A stretch of DNA of 64,000 nucleotides from Methylovirgula ligni (GCF_004135935.1 NZ_CP025086.1:2852001-2916000); one strand, 5' to 3'. Numbered from the stretch's first letter, positions 52,520 through 60,606 are shown. Notes: a model not told the origin generated them from the letters alone. Numbers and translations: made by a program.

Positions 52520-54034
52520 ATGATCAAGCGCCTGTTTATTGCGAGCGCCTTGCTCTTCGCGCTTGCGCTCCCGGCGGCTGCCGCTTCGGTTGGATGCTTG
52601 CCAACGACCAGCACCTTCGGCGGCTTGACAGAGCAATTGAACATCAACGCTGCGCTCGCGGATCGGATCAACAACTCGCGCGGTGCGACGCCGCCGAATG
52701 TGGATTGCTCCGGAGCGCCCGTTGAAGGCGAGTTTTGGGAGAACACGGGAACAAGTATCCCGCTGCTGCAGATTTTCGACGCGACGAATTTCCTATCGAT
52801 CGGCGGCCTCGACAAGACCAATCACCTCTGGCTGCCGATTGAAGGCGGCGGCCTCGGCTCGCTGACCGCTGGAGCGACGACCGATCTGTGCTCGATCCCG
52901 CAAGACACGATCTCGATCACCGGCACGACGACGATCACGTCCTTCGGATCGAGTTGCCAGACCGGCCAATGGAAGCGGCTGATTTTCGGCTCCGCGACGC
53001 CGATCACATACAATGCCTCCGCGATCGTCACACCGACCGGCAAGAGCATCACGGCCGATAACGGCACTACGGCTTGGGCCGAATACACCGGCTCGGCTTG
53101 GCGCTTGATGGACATTACGAACGCGGCCGTTCCGCGCGTCTATTATGGCGGCATTGGCGGCGGAACGGCGAACGCGATCACCTTGTCGGCGACTGTGCCG
53201 TCCGGCTTCGCGCTTTCGCCCGGCGTGCGAATCACATTTCTTTCCAGCGCGGCCAACACGGGAGCGGTGACTCTGACGCCGCCCGGCGGCAGCGCCATCG
53301 CCATCAAGAAAGCCAGCAGCAGCGGGCTTGTCGCGCTCGCGGCGAACGATATTCCGGCTGGCGGCGTTCCCGTCGATGTTTGGTATGACGGAACGCAATT
53401 CGATCTGCTCGGCATTGGCGGCACGTCGCTTTCTCTCGGCACCGGCGTTTCCAGCGCGCTCGCGCAACCGCTCAACGGCAACGGCGGCATGATCGGCGTG
53501 TCGCCGTCCAGCAATGGCGATCTTGGGGCGTGCTGGAATGGCACCGCGTGGATTAAAATTGGCTCTAACACGACCGGCAACGTCGCCAGCTTGCAGGAAG
53601 GATCGTCCGGCGGCTGCCCATTTTGGGGTACATCCAGCGGCGCGGGCGCTTTCGTGCAAGTCACAAAGAGCAGCGCGAATCCGAGCAATACAGGAAACCG
53701 CGCCGCGGGAACTCTTGGCGCGATAACCCCGCTGCGCACCGGCAATGTCCAAATAACCTTTGCGTTCTCAGTTGGATTTTCGTCCGGCGGTCTTACGAGC
53801 GTGGCAATCTATACCGGGACGGGCGGCGCGCCGTCTGCGGGGACCGCTATTAGCAGCACCAACGGAACCATATGCGGCCTTGCTGTTGCGGGGCCGTCGT
53901 ACAACGGCTCGATGTCTCTTGTGTGCGACATCAACATGACGGTCGGCACCGCATATTGGTTTGACATTGCTTACAACGGTTCCGGCACCGGCTTCTCGCT
54001 TTCCGGCATCACAGGCGTCGCGAACGAATACTAA
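52520..54034 (+). CDS. Fibre-like protein with signal peptide
   Basis: A 504-residue protein with a signal peptide MIKRLFIASALLFALALPAA and AAA-S cleavage. It carries repeated beta modules with GQWKRLIFGSATPITYNASA and WAEYTGSAWRLMDI, as in phage fibre and collar domains. The C-terminal part resembles a galactose-binding or jelly-roll module. Third signal-bearing gene of the fibre region. Confidence 0.65.
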   Translation: MIKRLFIASALLFALALPAAAASVGCLPTTSTFGGLTEQLNINAALADRINNSRGATPPNVDCSGAPVEGEFWENTGTSIPLLQIFDATNFLSIGGLDKTNHLWLPIEGGGLGSLTAGATTDLCSIPQDTISITGTTTITSFGSSCQTGQWKRLIFGSATPITYNASAIVTPTGKSITADNGTTAWAEYTGSAWRLMDITNAAVPRVYYGGIGGGTANAITLSATVPSGFALSPGVRITFLSSAANTGAVTLTPPGGSAIAIKKASSSGLVALAANDIPAGGVPVDVWYDGTQFDLLGIGGTSLSLGTGVSSALAQPLNGNGGMIGVSPSSNGDLGACWNGTAWIKIGSNTTGNVASLQEGSSGGCPFWGTSSGAGAFVQVTKSSANPSNTGNRAAGTLGAITPLRTGNVQITFAFSVGFSSGGLTSVAIYTGTGGAPSAGTAISSTNGTICGLAVAGPSYNGSMSLVCDINMTVGTAYWFDIAYNGSGTGFSLSGITGVANEY

Positions 54035-54045
54035 CGGGGAATGTC

Positions 54046-54522
54046 TTGGCCGAACAGCTTCAGCTCCGTCGCGGCACAAACGCGGAAATCCTCGCCTTTC
54101 TCGGGGCGCAAGGCGAAGTCGTCGTCGATACGACGAACAATCGCGCCGTTGTGCAAGATGGCTCTACGACCGGCGGCTTCCCTGCGGCGAAGTTGATCGA
54201 GGTTGTACTGAACAGCACCGCCACAAACATCACGGCTCATTCCGGCGGCGGTCAGGCAAGCGCCGTTGAACTTGTCGCGACGATCAATCGCATTACGACG
54301 GTCGCGGCGGCAAACGATAGCGTAAAGCTCGCCCCGAGCGGGCCGACGAACGTAGTGCAAATAGTTATCAATGACGGCACAAATTCTGCACAGGTCTACG
54401 GGACCGGATCGGACACGATCAACGGCGCGGCGGCGGCAACCGGCGTTGCGCTTGCAGCGGGAAAGATCGGTATTTATTTCTCGCCCGCGACCGGGATCTG
54501 GCGCGGCGGCACGCTGAACTGA
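54046..54522 (+). CDS. Tail fibre-type protein with Mtd-like N-terminus
   Basis: A 158-residue protein with a TTG start. The opening AEQLQLRRGTNAEILAFLGA, then GEVVVDTTNNRAVVQDGSTT, is the short beta-prism module that begins many phage fibre and tropism proteins. The remainder is a beta domain. It lacks a variable C-type lectin end. Confidence 0.75.
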   Translation: MAEQLQLRRGTNAEILAFLGAQGEVVVDTTNNRAVVQDGSTTGGFPAAKLIEVVLNSTATNITAHSGGGQASAVELVATINRITTVAAANDSVKLAPSGPTNVVQIVINDGTNSAQVYGTGSDTINGAAAATGVALAAGKIGIYFSPATGIWRGGTLN

Positions 54523-54531
54523 CAGGCATCT

Positions 54532-54549
54532 AACCGCGCTCGCGCGGTT
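54532..54549 (+). terminator. Hairpin after fibre genes
   Basis: AACCGCGC (54532-54539) and GCGCGGTT (54542-54549) form an 8-bp perfect stem 10 bp after the stop, with only a short T-run. Probable terminator between the fibre and lysis genes. Confidence 0.5.
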
Positions 54550-54588
54550 TCCCAGGTCGAGTGCGACGGCCGCAACCCTGAGCAAATA

Positions 54589-55425
54589 ATGATCTTTGAA
54601 CCGTCTCGCCACGGCGCGACGGCGCGCGCCTATGTCATGGCGGCGCTGTTGGCCCTCGTCACGCTTCTCATCCTCGCCCCGCACGCCCATGCGGCCAGCC
54701 GCCACCACCATTGGCATCATCATTGGCATCACCATCATGCGCGTCACCATCATGCGCGTCACCATCACCATCGCCATGCCGGCGTGGCGCATCATCGTCA
54801 CCGGGCTGCCATCGCCATCGACGTCAAAACAGGCGCGGTTGAGCCGGTTCGCGATCCTTTCAGCTTTCTGGCCGGTTCGCTTTTCAGGGCACCGGCGCCG
54901 GCCGCCCTTGTCTTCGATCACGAAGTGATCCGGCCTGCGGTTCGCGCCATCGAGGGCGCAGCCCGCTTTGCATCTGCGGGCTACGTTATCGTTGCGCGGC
55001 GGGCCCGTGACATCGGCGTGCCGCTGCCGCTCGCCATGTCGCTCACGGTGCAGGAATCAGGCGGCAATTGCCATGCGCACGGGCCGCCTGATGGCCGCGG
55101 CGTGTTGCAGGTCGAGCCCGGCACCGCGCGCAAAGACGGGTTTGATCCTCGTAAGCTCTTTGACTGCGATTATGGCGCGGTCGCCGGTCTTACCGAGATG
55201 AAGCATCTTCTCGATGCCGAAGGTGGCGTCACTTGCCGAGCGATCTCTCTCTACAACGGCAGCGAAGGCTATGTGGACCGCCGCGGCGGCTGCACCCGCT
55301 ACGGCCGCCAGGTGCTCGCCCGCGCCCGGAAGCTTGAAGCCATTCCCGATTTCGAAGCGCTGGTCCTGCAGGCCGATTGGCGGCCGCACGGCTGGCACGC
55401 GCGACGCTGGCATTGGAGGGCGTGA
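54589..55425 (+). CDS. Lytic transglycosylase with histidine-rich region
   Basis: A 278-residue protein. A hydrophobic N-terminal segment (about 15-36, ending HAHA-AS) is a signal peptide or anchor. Residues 38-73 are a histidine- and arginine-rich stretch (HHHWHHHWHHHH, ARHHH twice). The C-terminal SLT-like domain has LAMSLTVQESGGN with the catalytic Glu, GVLQVEPGTA and SLYNGSEGYVDR. It cleaves peptidoglycan glycan strands. Its stop overlaps the endolysin start. Confidence 0.8.
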   Translation: MIFEPSRHGATARAYVMAALLALVTLLILAPHAHAASRHHHWHHHWHHHHARHHHARHHHHRHAGVAHHRHRAAIAIDVKTGAVEPVRDPFSFLAGSLFRAPAPAALVFDHEVIRPAVRAIEGAARFASAGYVIVARRARDIGVPLPLAMSLTVQESGGNCHAHGPPDGRGVLQVEPGTARKDGFDPRKLFDCDYGAVAGLTEMKHLLDAEGGVTCRAISLYNGSEGYVDRRGGCTRYGRQVLARARKLEAIPDFEALVLQADWRPHGWHARRWHWRA

Positions 55426-55976
55426 TGAACGAAGCCGCATTCTTCGATGCTGTCCGCGTGCAGCCGTTTCGCGGAGCCCTGTCGCAAAGTCAAGTCGACG
55501 GCCTCAATGCCATTCTCGCGGCCTTCGACAAGTTCCAGGCACTGATCAAGGATCGGCGCTGGAAAGCCTACATGCTGGCGACCGTGTTTCATGAAACCGC
55601 CTTCACCATGCAGCCGGTTCGGGAGATCGGCGAGGGCAGGGGCAAGCCCTACGGGGAAGTCTATTACGGCCGCGGCTATGTGCAGCTCACCTGGTCAGCC
55701 AATTACGCCAAGGCGCAAGCTGAACTCGCAAATGTCGGCATCACAGTCAGCCTCTTGAACCAGCCGGACGCCGCACTCATCCCTGAGATCGCCGCCCCGA
55801 TCATGATCCTAGGCATGATCAATGGCTGGTTCACCGGCAAACGTCTGTCCGACTTTTTCAGCCCCGTTATCGACGATTGGGTTGGGGCTCGCCGGATCAT
55901 CAATGGCGAGGATCGCGCGGAACTCATCGCTGGCTATGGCATCGACTTCAACACAGCGCTGGTAAAGGCGCTATGA
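55425..55976 (+). CDS. GH19-type endolysin
   Basis: A 183-residue protein; the start MNEAAFFDAVRVQPFRG has a GGAGGG site. Catalytic Glu57 is in FHETAFTMQPVRE, and YYGRGYVQLTWSANY is the hallmark of family 19 chitinase-like phage muramidases. It degrades the host cell wall at lysis. It has no signal peptide, so export should need a holin. Confidence 0.9.
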   Translation: MNEAAFFDAVRVQPFRGALSQSQVDGLNAILAAFDKFQALIKDRRWKAYMLATVFHETAFTMQPVREIGEGRGKPYGEVYYGRGYVQLTWSANYAKAQAELANVGITVSLLNQPDAALIPEIAAPIMILGMINGWFTGKRLSDFFSPVIDDWVGARRIINGEDRAELIAGYGIDFNTALVKAL

Positions 55977-56266
55977 GCGCGTCGCGCGCGCTCGCCGCTG
56001 CCGTGTTGATCGGTGCCGCAGCGCCGGCGCTGGCCTGTGGCTCGCAAGTCGTGGCGACAACGGTCTGCCCAGAATGGGCGCCGATCAGCGGCGATCCGGC
56101 GGCCGACGCCTGCACCGTTGCGAAGCTCGATCTGGTGCGGCTCGCGGATGAGTATGACGCCGCGCGGCCGCGCACCGTGGCCGATGATCCGTTGCCGCCT
56201 GCGGCCATTCGCTTTCGGCGTCTGCATCTCGCGATCGCCCGCGTCGCACGCGCCTGCGCGCAATGA
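55973..56266 (+). CDS. Small exported protein of the lysis module
   Basis: A 97-residue protein with an ATGA overlap with the endolysin. A signal peptide (about 1-19, ending ALA-CGS) has a cysteine directly after the cleavage site but an imperfect lipobox. The mature part is helical with two more cysteines. By position it could be a spanin component; the sequence does not settle it. Confidence 0.6.
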   Translation: MSASRALAAAVLIGAAAPALACGSQVVATTVCPEWAPISGDPAADACTVAKLDLVRLADEYDAARPRTVADDPLPPAAIRFRRLHLAIARVARACAQ

Positions 56267-56334
56267 AATTCCTGCTCGTGCTCGTCGCGATTTTCTTCGT
56301 CGCGGCCGTCTATCGGTACTCAGTCGGTTTCTGA
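56263..56334 (+). CDS. 23-residue membrane peptide
   Basis: MKFLLVLVAIFFVAAVY plus a short polar tail; almost the whole peptide is one transmembrane helix. Its ATG overlaps the previous stop (ATGA), which supports translation. It may be a pinholin-like or accessory lysis peptide; this is inference. Confidence 0.45.
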   Translation: MKFLLVLVAIFFVAAVYRYSVGF

Positions 56335-56381
56335 TCCCGCGCCGCGGCGGCTCCGCGGCACTTCAAGAAGGATGAGCCAAG

Positions 56382-57110
56382 ATGGCATCCGTCGATAGCA
56401 CGTCGGATGAGCGCACCGTCAACAACACGATGCGCCATCAGTACCGCGTTTTGAGTGAGGCCGAGAAAGCCAATATGGCGGCCATCAAAGACAAGGGGCT
56501 CGAGTTTTTCGAGCTTCTGACGGGACTCGGCAACAGCCGGGAACTTTCGCTTGCCAAGACCAAGATCGAGGAAGCGGTGATGTGGGGCGTCAAACACATT
56601 ACGGCGGTGCTGATCGTCGGCTTTGTGCTGATTGCCGTTGGCGTTTCGGGCGCTCACGCCGCTAATGCGGCTGCTCCCGCGTCAATTTCGCTCACGCCGC
56701 TCCTCACCTATCTTGGGCCGATCATTGGGGCTGTGCTTGTCACCTTGGTTGGTGCGCTGCTGCGACTGCTGTTTCAGATCCTGAGCGCCTATCTGGCAAA
56801 GCTGCATTTCAGCCTGACGACCGATCAATATTCGACGGTCATTCGCTCGGCGCAAAAGATCGTGGGAAGCTGGTGGGCTGGCATAGAGCCACAGATCGCC
56901 ACTGCGAAATTCACCGCCAGCAATACGACGGTCGCCGCGCTTGCCGAGGCGGTGATCGATGATCTCGGTCCGGTGGCGACAAATCTGGGATTGAATCAGG
57001 CGGCGGCGCAGGAATTCGTCCTCTGGGTCATCGGCGATTTGCAGAAGGCTCTTTTGGGAGGCGCTGCAACTGCGACGTCGGCAGACCCTCCGAAGGCGGT
57101 GGCAAAGTAA
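56382..57110 (+). CDS. Acb2/Tad1-hairpin-like domain joined to a membrane protein
   Basis: A 242-residue protein. Residues 11-73 (RTVNNTMRHQYRVLSEAEKA, IKDKGLEFFELLTGLG, RELSLAKTKIEEAVMWGVKH) match the helical hairpin domain that I know from Acb2-type anti-CBASS proteins, which bind cyclic nucleotides. Two hydrophobic segments (about 74-95 and 108-135) and a helical C-terminal domain (STVIRSAQKIVGSWWAGIEP, VLWVIGDLQKALLGG) follow, a layout that resembles LLH-type holins. An internal ATG at 56580 would give a holin-like protein with its own signal-like segment. It lies directly after the lysis genes. Confidence 0.65.
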   Translation: MASVDSTSDERTVNNTMRHQYRVLSEAEKANMAAIKDKGLEFFELLTGLGNSRELSLAKTKIEEAVMWGVKHITAVLIVGFVLIAVGVSGAHAANAAAPASISLTPLLTYLGPIIGAVLVTLVGALLRLLFQILSAYLAKLHFSLTTDQYSTVIRSAQKIVGSWWAGIEPQIATAKFTASNTTVAALAEAVIDDLGPVATNLGLNQAAAQEFVLWVIGDLQKALLGGAATATSADPPKAVAK

Positions 57111-57181
57111 GCGCCTCTGCCGTCACAGCAATTTCCTCCGCCGCGGGCGACTAAGCGGCTTCATCTGAAAGGACTGTAGAC

Positions 57182-57586
57182 ATGAGAAACCTGTTTCGCG
57201 CGGGCGCGATTGCGCTTGCGCTGTTCTGCGCAGCCACGCTCGGTGGCTGCGTCACATTGCAAGAGTTCGGGACGGGCGTTTCCGAATTCTTCGGCGTCGC
57301 TACCGGCGATGTTGTCTCGGCGAAGGCGGCGCTCGTCGCTGTGAATGCCTTCGATGCGGCGGAAGTCGCTGGCACGACGTATTTGGAGCTTCCGCTCACC
57401 GGCTCGGTTCATCGCGACGCGACCGTTTCAGCGACGGTCGTGAAGGATCTCACCGCCGGAATTGCGGCTCGCAAGCAGATCGAGGCGGACATCGTGTCGG
57501 GCGACACTGTCGTCCCGATTTCTCTTTTCCAGACCTTGAGCGCTGTCACGCCGGCGATCCAGGCCGCAGTTGGAGGTTCAAACTAA
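57182..57586 (+). CDS. Predicted lipoprotein
   Basis: A 134-residue protein. A signal peptide ends in the lipobox LGGC (Cys22), so it is probably anchored to a membrane. The mature part is Ala/Val-rich and helical. It resembles small phage lipoproteins near lysis genes. Its stop overlaps the next start. Confidence 0.7.
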   Translation: MRNLFRAGAIALALFCAATLGGCVTLQEFGTGVSEFFGVATGDVVSAKAALVAVNAFDAAEVAGTTYLELPLTGSVHRDATVSATVVKDLTAGIAARKQIEADIVSGDTVVPISLFQTLSAVTPAIQAAVGGSN

Positions 57587-57897
57587 TGGCCGAAGCTCTG
57601 ATCACCACGATTCTCACCCTTCTGAATGTGCTCTTGCCGTCGATCGACGGTAACTCGTCTGCGGTCACGGCCGTCATCACGGAGCTTGAGACGCTCGTTC
57701 CGACGATCGTATCTGGCTTCGCGAGCCTGCTGACACCGCTGCAGAACATCATCACGTTGCTGCAGCAGAATTCGGCGGTCACCGAGGCACAGGTCACGCA
57801 ACTGCAGGCCTATGAAGCGCAAATCGATGCCGCTTTCGAGGCTGCGGCGGCCACCACTGGAACCGCCACCGCGGCGACGGCGCCGCCGACGAACTGA
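57586..57897 (+). CDS. Small helical protein, lysis region
   Basis: A 103-residue protein with hydrophobic N-terminal half (LITTILTLLNVLLPSI) and a Gln-rich coiled-coil region (LQNIITLLQQNSAVTEAQVT), then an Ala/Thr/Pro tail. Membrane-associated at most. Function unknown. Confidence 0.6.
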   Translation: MAEALITTILTLLNVLLPSIDGNSSAVTAVITELETLVPTIVSGFASLLTPLQNIITLLQQNSAVTEAQVTQLQAYEAQIDAAFEAAAATTGTATAATAPPTN

Positions 57898-57906
57898 TAG
57901 ACGTCG

Positions 57907-58092
57907 ATGGTAGCTGAGCTCGCCTTCGCCGGCATTCCGGCCGGCCATGCGCAACAGCAAACCGCATGGCCGCACGATTCCGGCGTCGGCGATGCCGGCC
58001 TGATCTATCCGGACCTCACCGGCCCGGAGATCTTCATCATCCTCGCGATCGTCGTCGCGCTGTTCGCTCTGGTGCCTTCGAAGAAGAAATAG
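57907..58092 (+). CDS. Small single-pass membrane protein
   Basis: A 61-residue protein with one transmembrane helix (FIILAIVVALFALV) just before a KKK end. Possibly a phage holin-associated or accessory membrane protein. Confidence 0.6.
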   Translation: MVAELAFAGIPAGHAQQQTAWPHDSGVGDAGLIYPDLTGPEIFIILAIVVALFALVPSKKK

Positions 58093-58103
58093 GGGGTTGG
58101 GAA

Positions 58104-58715
58104 TTGACCGCAGCCACGACGAAGGGCGCGCGCGCGTCCACGACGCTTAGCTACCCCGCGATCCTTGCGCGTCTTGATGGCGCGGAAAAGACGAATGAAC
58201 GGACCGAGAAAGCGGTCAAGGAACTCGCCGTCGAGACACGCGAGCAGATTATCAGCGTGCGTCAGGATATGTCGTCGCAGATCGGCAATCTCTCGAACGC
58301 CCTCACCAATGTCGCCGATGCGCTCGGCAAGAAAATTGACGAGCAACTGAAGGCCGCGGCGCGCTCGCAGCGCACGGACTGGGGCGTCATCGGCATTGTC
58401 GGCGGCATGGTGCTCACGGCCATCATCGCGGTCGGCGGCCTGGCGCTCGCGCCGATCAACCGGGATCTCGACCGCGTCGATATGCTGGAGCGCGAGATCG
58501 ATCGCGCCTATGTCACGCGGGACACGCTGGCGGAGATCGTCGGCTACGGCGAAAAGCGCCTCGACCGGCTCGACGACCAGGTCGACAAGCTGCGCGACCG
58601 TGCCGTCGACCGGGACGACGAGCACGATTATCGCGCCTCGGTGTCCGATCAGATCAAGGGCCTCTATGGCCAGCTCGACTCGCTGCGCGATCGCGTGGCG
58701 ACGCCGGGGAAATGA
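58104..58715 (+). CDS. Coiled-coil membrane protein
   Basis: A 203-residue protein with a TTG start after AGGGGGTTGGGA. A coiled coil (about 30-80, ERTEKAVKELAVETREQIIS) is followed by one transmembrane helix (about 94-115, GVIGIVGGMVLTAIIAVGGL) and a second charged coiled coil (RDLDRVDMLEREIDRAYVTR). The layout resembles i-spanin- or holin-associated phage proteins. Confidence 0.65.
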   Translation: MTAATTKGARASTTLSYPAILARLDGAEKTNERTEKAVKELAVETREQIISVRQDMSSQIGNLSNALTNVADALGKKIDEQLKAAARSQRTDWGVIGIVGGMVLTAIIAVGGLALAPINRDLDRVDMLEREIDRAYVTRDTLAEIVGYGEKRLDRLDDQVDKLRDRAVDRDDEHDYRASVSDQIKGLYGQLDSLRDRVATPGK

Positions 58716-59024
58716 GTTTGACATCCATTGATGGCGGAGACAGTGGTTCCAGCAGCGGAAGGACGTCAGAATCGCTTCCTGGGCTCTTTTTCCCCTTGAC
58801 TGTTACAACCGTCGCCAGCCACAACTTGGCGAAAGGATCCCAGAGGACGGGCGGAGCGGGCGGAATAGGCGCGGGGCCACCTGGTTCAGGCGCCGTTCAT
58901 CCCGGACGCTTCATGACGCCTTATGCGTTGTTAAGCATATGGCGTAAGCCTCTGGAAAGCGTGGTGTGCAACGAAGATGCGGCTGGCCAGTTCTATAGTC
59001 CCTGCAGAAGAGCGGGAGAGGGTC
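58716..59024. other. 309-bp gap before the retropepsin cassette
   Basis: A weak open frame (58712-59041) has a low-complexity composition and was not accepted. The gap holds an 11-bp inverted repeat at 58916-58945 and is richer in A and T near its end, as expected of a promoter region. Confidence 0.5.
58916..58945. promoter_or_regulatory. Inverted repeat upstream of cassette
   Basis: ACGCCTTATGC (58916-58926) and GCATATGGCGT (58935-58945) pair over 10 of 11 positions with an 8-base spacer GTTGTTAA. It is a candidate operator or early stem for the genes at 59025 and 59286. Confidence 0.5.
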
Positions 59025-59285
59025 ATGACCGACAAACGTGAAGGCCCGCTTTCGGCTGAACTCCAGTCGTTTGAGCGGCTAAAGCCAAACCTCGAACAAA
59101 ATCATATGGGCAAGTTCGTTGTCATAAAGGACGACGAATTGCTCGGCGCTTGGGACACCTTTGACAACGCTGCCAAGGCCGCGATCCAGAAGTACGGGCG
59201 CGGGCCATATCTTATTCGTCAAGTTGGCGGTGGCACCACCAAGCTTCCCGCATCCGTGATGTTTCGCGCGATCGAGCCAGCTTGA
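59025..59285 (+). CDS. DUF5678-like protein
   Basis: An 86-residue protein starting MTDKREGPLSAELQSFE. The stretch GKFVVIKDDELLGAWDTFDN, then AAIQKYGRGPYLIRQVGG, matches the DUF5678 pattern of small proteins that usually precede a retropepsin-like protease gene. Immediately adjacent to the next gene, so one operon. Confidence 0.75.
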   Translation: MTDKREGPLSAELQSFERLKPNLEQNHMGKFVVIKDDELLGAWDTFDNAAKAAIQKYGRGPYLIRQVGGGTTKLPASVMFRAIEPA

Positions 59286-59807
59286 ATGCCGATCGCCGAG
59301 TGTGGATTTCCAGGGTTTGTGCCGTCCATTGCCGGCGGTCGGACGATCTTTCAAAGCGGCGCCCAGGTGTTGCAGATGAAGGGTCCCACGATCATGGTGG
59401 AGGTGGGGTTCGAGCCTGGATTGTTCCAGCCAGATCCTAGCCAAGTGGCGGAGGCGGCGCGCGTGCTTGCAGCGGCGCCCGACACTCATCCGACGTTCAA
59501 GCTCGTCGAAGCGCTGGTAGACACTGGCGCCGGCGACAGCTGCATCGACGAAGACTTAGCTCAAGAGTTAAATCTTCCTCTGATTGATCAAGCCAAATGC
59601 TCCGGCGTCGGCGGCGAACACACGCTGAATGTTTATCTCGGCCATATCCGCATCCCCACCCTTGGTCAATTACGGTACGGCCGGTTTACCGGGGCAAAAC
59701 TGAAGGCGGGCGGCCAGCCTCATCAGACTCTCATCGGGAGGGCCCAGCTCTCAACGATGATTCTTATTTACGACGGAAGAACCGGAGCGGCGCACTTGGC
59801 CGTTTAA
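59286..59807 (+). CDS. Retropepsin-like aspartyl protease
   Basis: A 173-residue protein. The catalytic motif is VDTGAGDS with Asp79, Thr80, Gly81 (the DTGA of retropepsins), followed by a SGVGGEHTLNVYLGHIRI strand region. Proteases of this type act as dimers. The pair with DUF5678 is a known bacterial arrangement of unknown purpose; its carriage by a prophage suggests a cargo function. Ends before a strong terminator. Confidence 0.85.
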   Translation: MPIAECGFPGFVPSIAGGRTIFQSGAQVLQMKGPTIMVEVGFEPGLFQPDPSQVAEAARVLAAAPDTHPTFKLVEALVDTGAGDSCIDEDLAQELNLPLIDQAKCSGVGGEHTLNVYLGHIRIPTLGQLRYGRFTGAKLKAGGQPHQTLIGRAQLSTMILIYDGRTGAAHLAV

Positions 59808-59848
59808 ATACGTTTCGGACGCGGCCCCGTCGGGCGCCATTTGATATC

Positions 59849-59886
59849 GCCCCGTCTGGCCTCGCGCCAGGCGGGGCTTTTTCTTT
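59849..59886 (+). terminator. Rho-independent terminator closing the rightward genes
   Basis: A 12-bp stem (59849-59860 with 59866-59877, one G-T pair), 5-base loop, followed by TTTTTCTTT. It separates the rightward genes from the leftward set beyond. Confidence 0.9.
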
Positions 59887-59891
59887 GCGCA

Positions 59892-60095
59892 TCAGCCGGG
59901 CAGTCGGCCGCGCGCAAAGCCCTTCGAGACCAGGCCGAGCGCGCTCTCCTTTGCCGCCTCGAGATCCGCGACGGCCTCGAGGAGCGTGGCGACGGCCGCG
60001 CGCGCATCGCCGCCATGCTCGGCGATCGTCGCATCGACGGCGGCCGCCAGGGCCGGGTCAGGGACGGGGAGGGGCTGTTCGTCAGGTTGCGCCAT
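59892..60095 (-). CDS. Small acidic helical protein
   Basis: A 67-residue protein starting MAQPDEQPLPVPDPALAA; the sequence ATIAEHGGDARAAVATLLEA is found in small proteins of Rhizobiales genomes and phages. The function is unknown. A longer frame with an unlikely cysteine-rich start was dropped. Confidence 0.65.
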   Translation of the reverse strand: MAQPDEQPLPVPDPALAAAVDATIAEHGGDARAAVATLLEAVADLEAAKESALGLVSKGFARGRLPG

Positions 60096-60474
60096 CGGTC
60101 TTTCCTGGCTGGGCTGTAGTGATCGTCGGCGATTCGTTTGACCGGAGCACGCTGCTGCTGTGTAAAAGAGACACTTTCGCACCCGGATTTTTGCTGACGA
60201 GGATGTCGAAAGCGGCGTCGCCGATCTGCCTGTCGCGCGTGACGACCTGAATTTTGTCGACCGGATAGGGTCCGATCACCTCGACGCGGAAAAGGCCGTA
60301 TTCGAACTCGGCCGGCTTGCTCTTCTCGTCGGCGAAACGGCGCAGCGCATGGGCGACGAGCGCGGCGGTCGCTTCGGACACCAGAATCCGCGTCCCGCCG
60401 GCGTGCTGGAACCGCTGCGCCAGCGCATAAATCTCTTCTGCTTCGGGCCACATGGGCTTCTTATAGGTCCGCAT
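60082..60474 (-). CDS. Hypothetical protein
   Basis: A 130-residue protein starting MRTYKKPMWPEAEEIYALAQ; contains FEYGLFRVEVIGPYPVDKIQ and ASDILV-like AAFDILVSKNPGAKVSLLHS. Alpha/beta protein with no family recognised. It overlaps the 59892-60095 gene start by 14 bp. Confidence 0.6.
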   Translation of the reverse strand: MRTYKKPMWPEAEEIYALAQRFQHAGGTRILVSEATAALVAHALRRFADEKSKPAEFEYGLFRVEVIGPYPVDKIQVVTRDRQIGDAAFDILVSKNPGAKVSLLHSSSVLRSNESPTITTAQPGKTDGAT

Positions 60475-60606
60475 GTTCTTATTTTGTTCACATGCGGTTT
60501 GGGGAGTCAACGGCGCGGGCTCGGTCGATCGCTTATCGCGGCGGGCGCCCTAATAATATTCCCCCGCGGTGCGCGCCCGGCCGACCGCTCCGCTGGAGGT
60601 TACGAT

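Noticed and set aside
54046-54522. Diversity-generating retroelement suggested by the Mtd-like start of the fibre protein
   Set aside because: No reverse transcriptase gene and no template/variable repeat pair is visible nearby.
58712-59041. Plus-strand frame after the coiled-coil membrane gene
   Set aside because: Gly/Ser/Pro-rich, no motif, and it spans the inverted repeat; more likely a regulatory gap.
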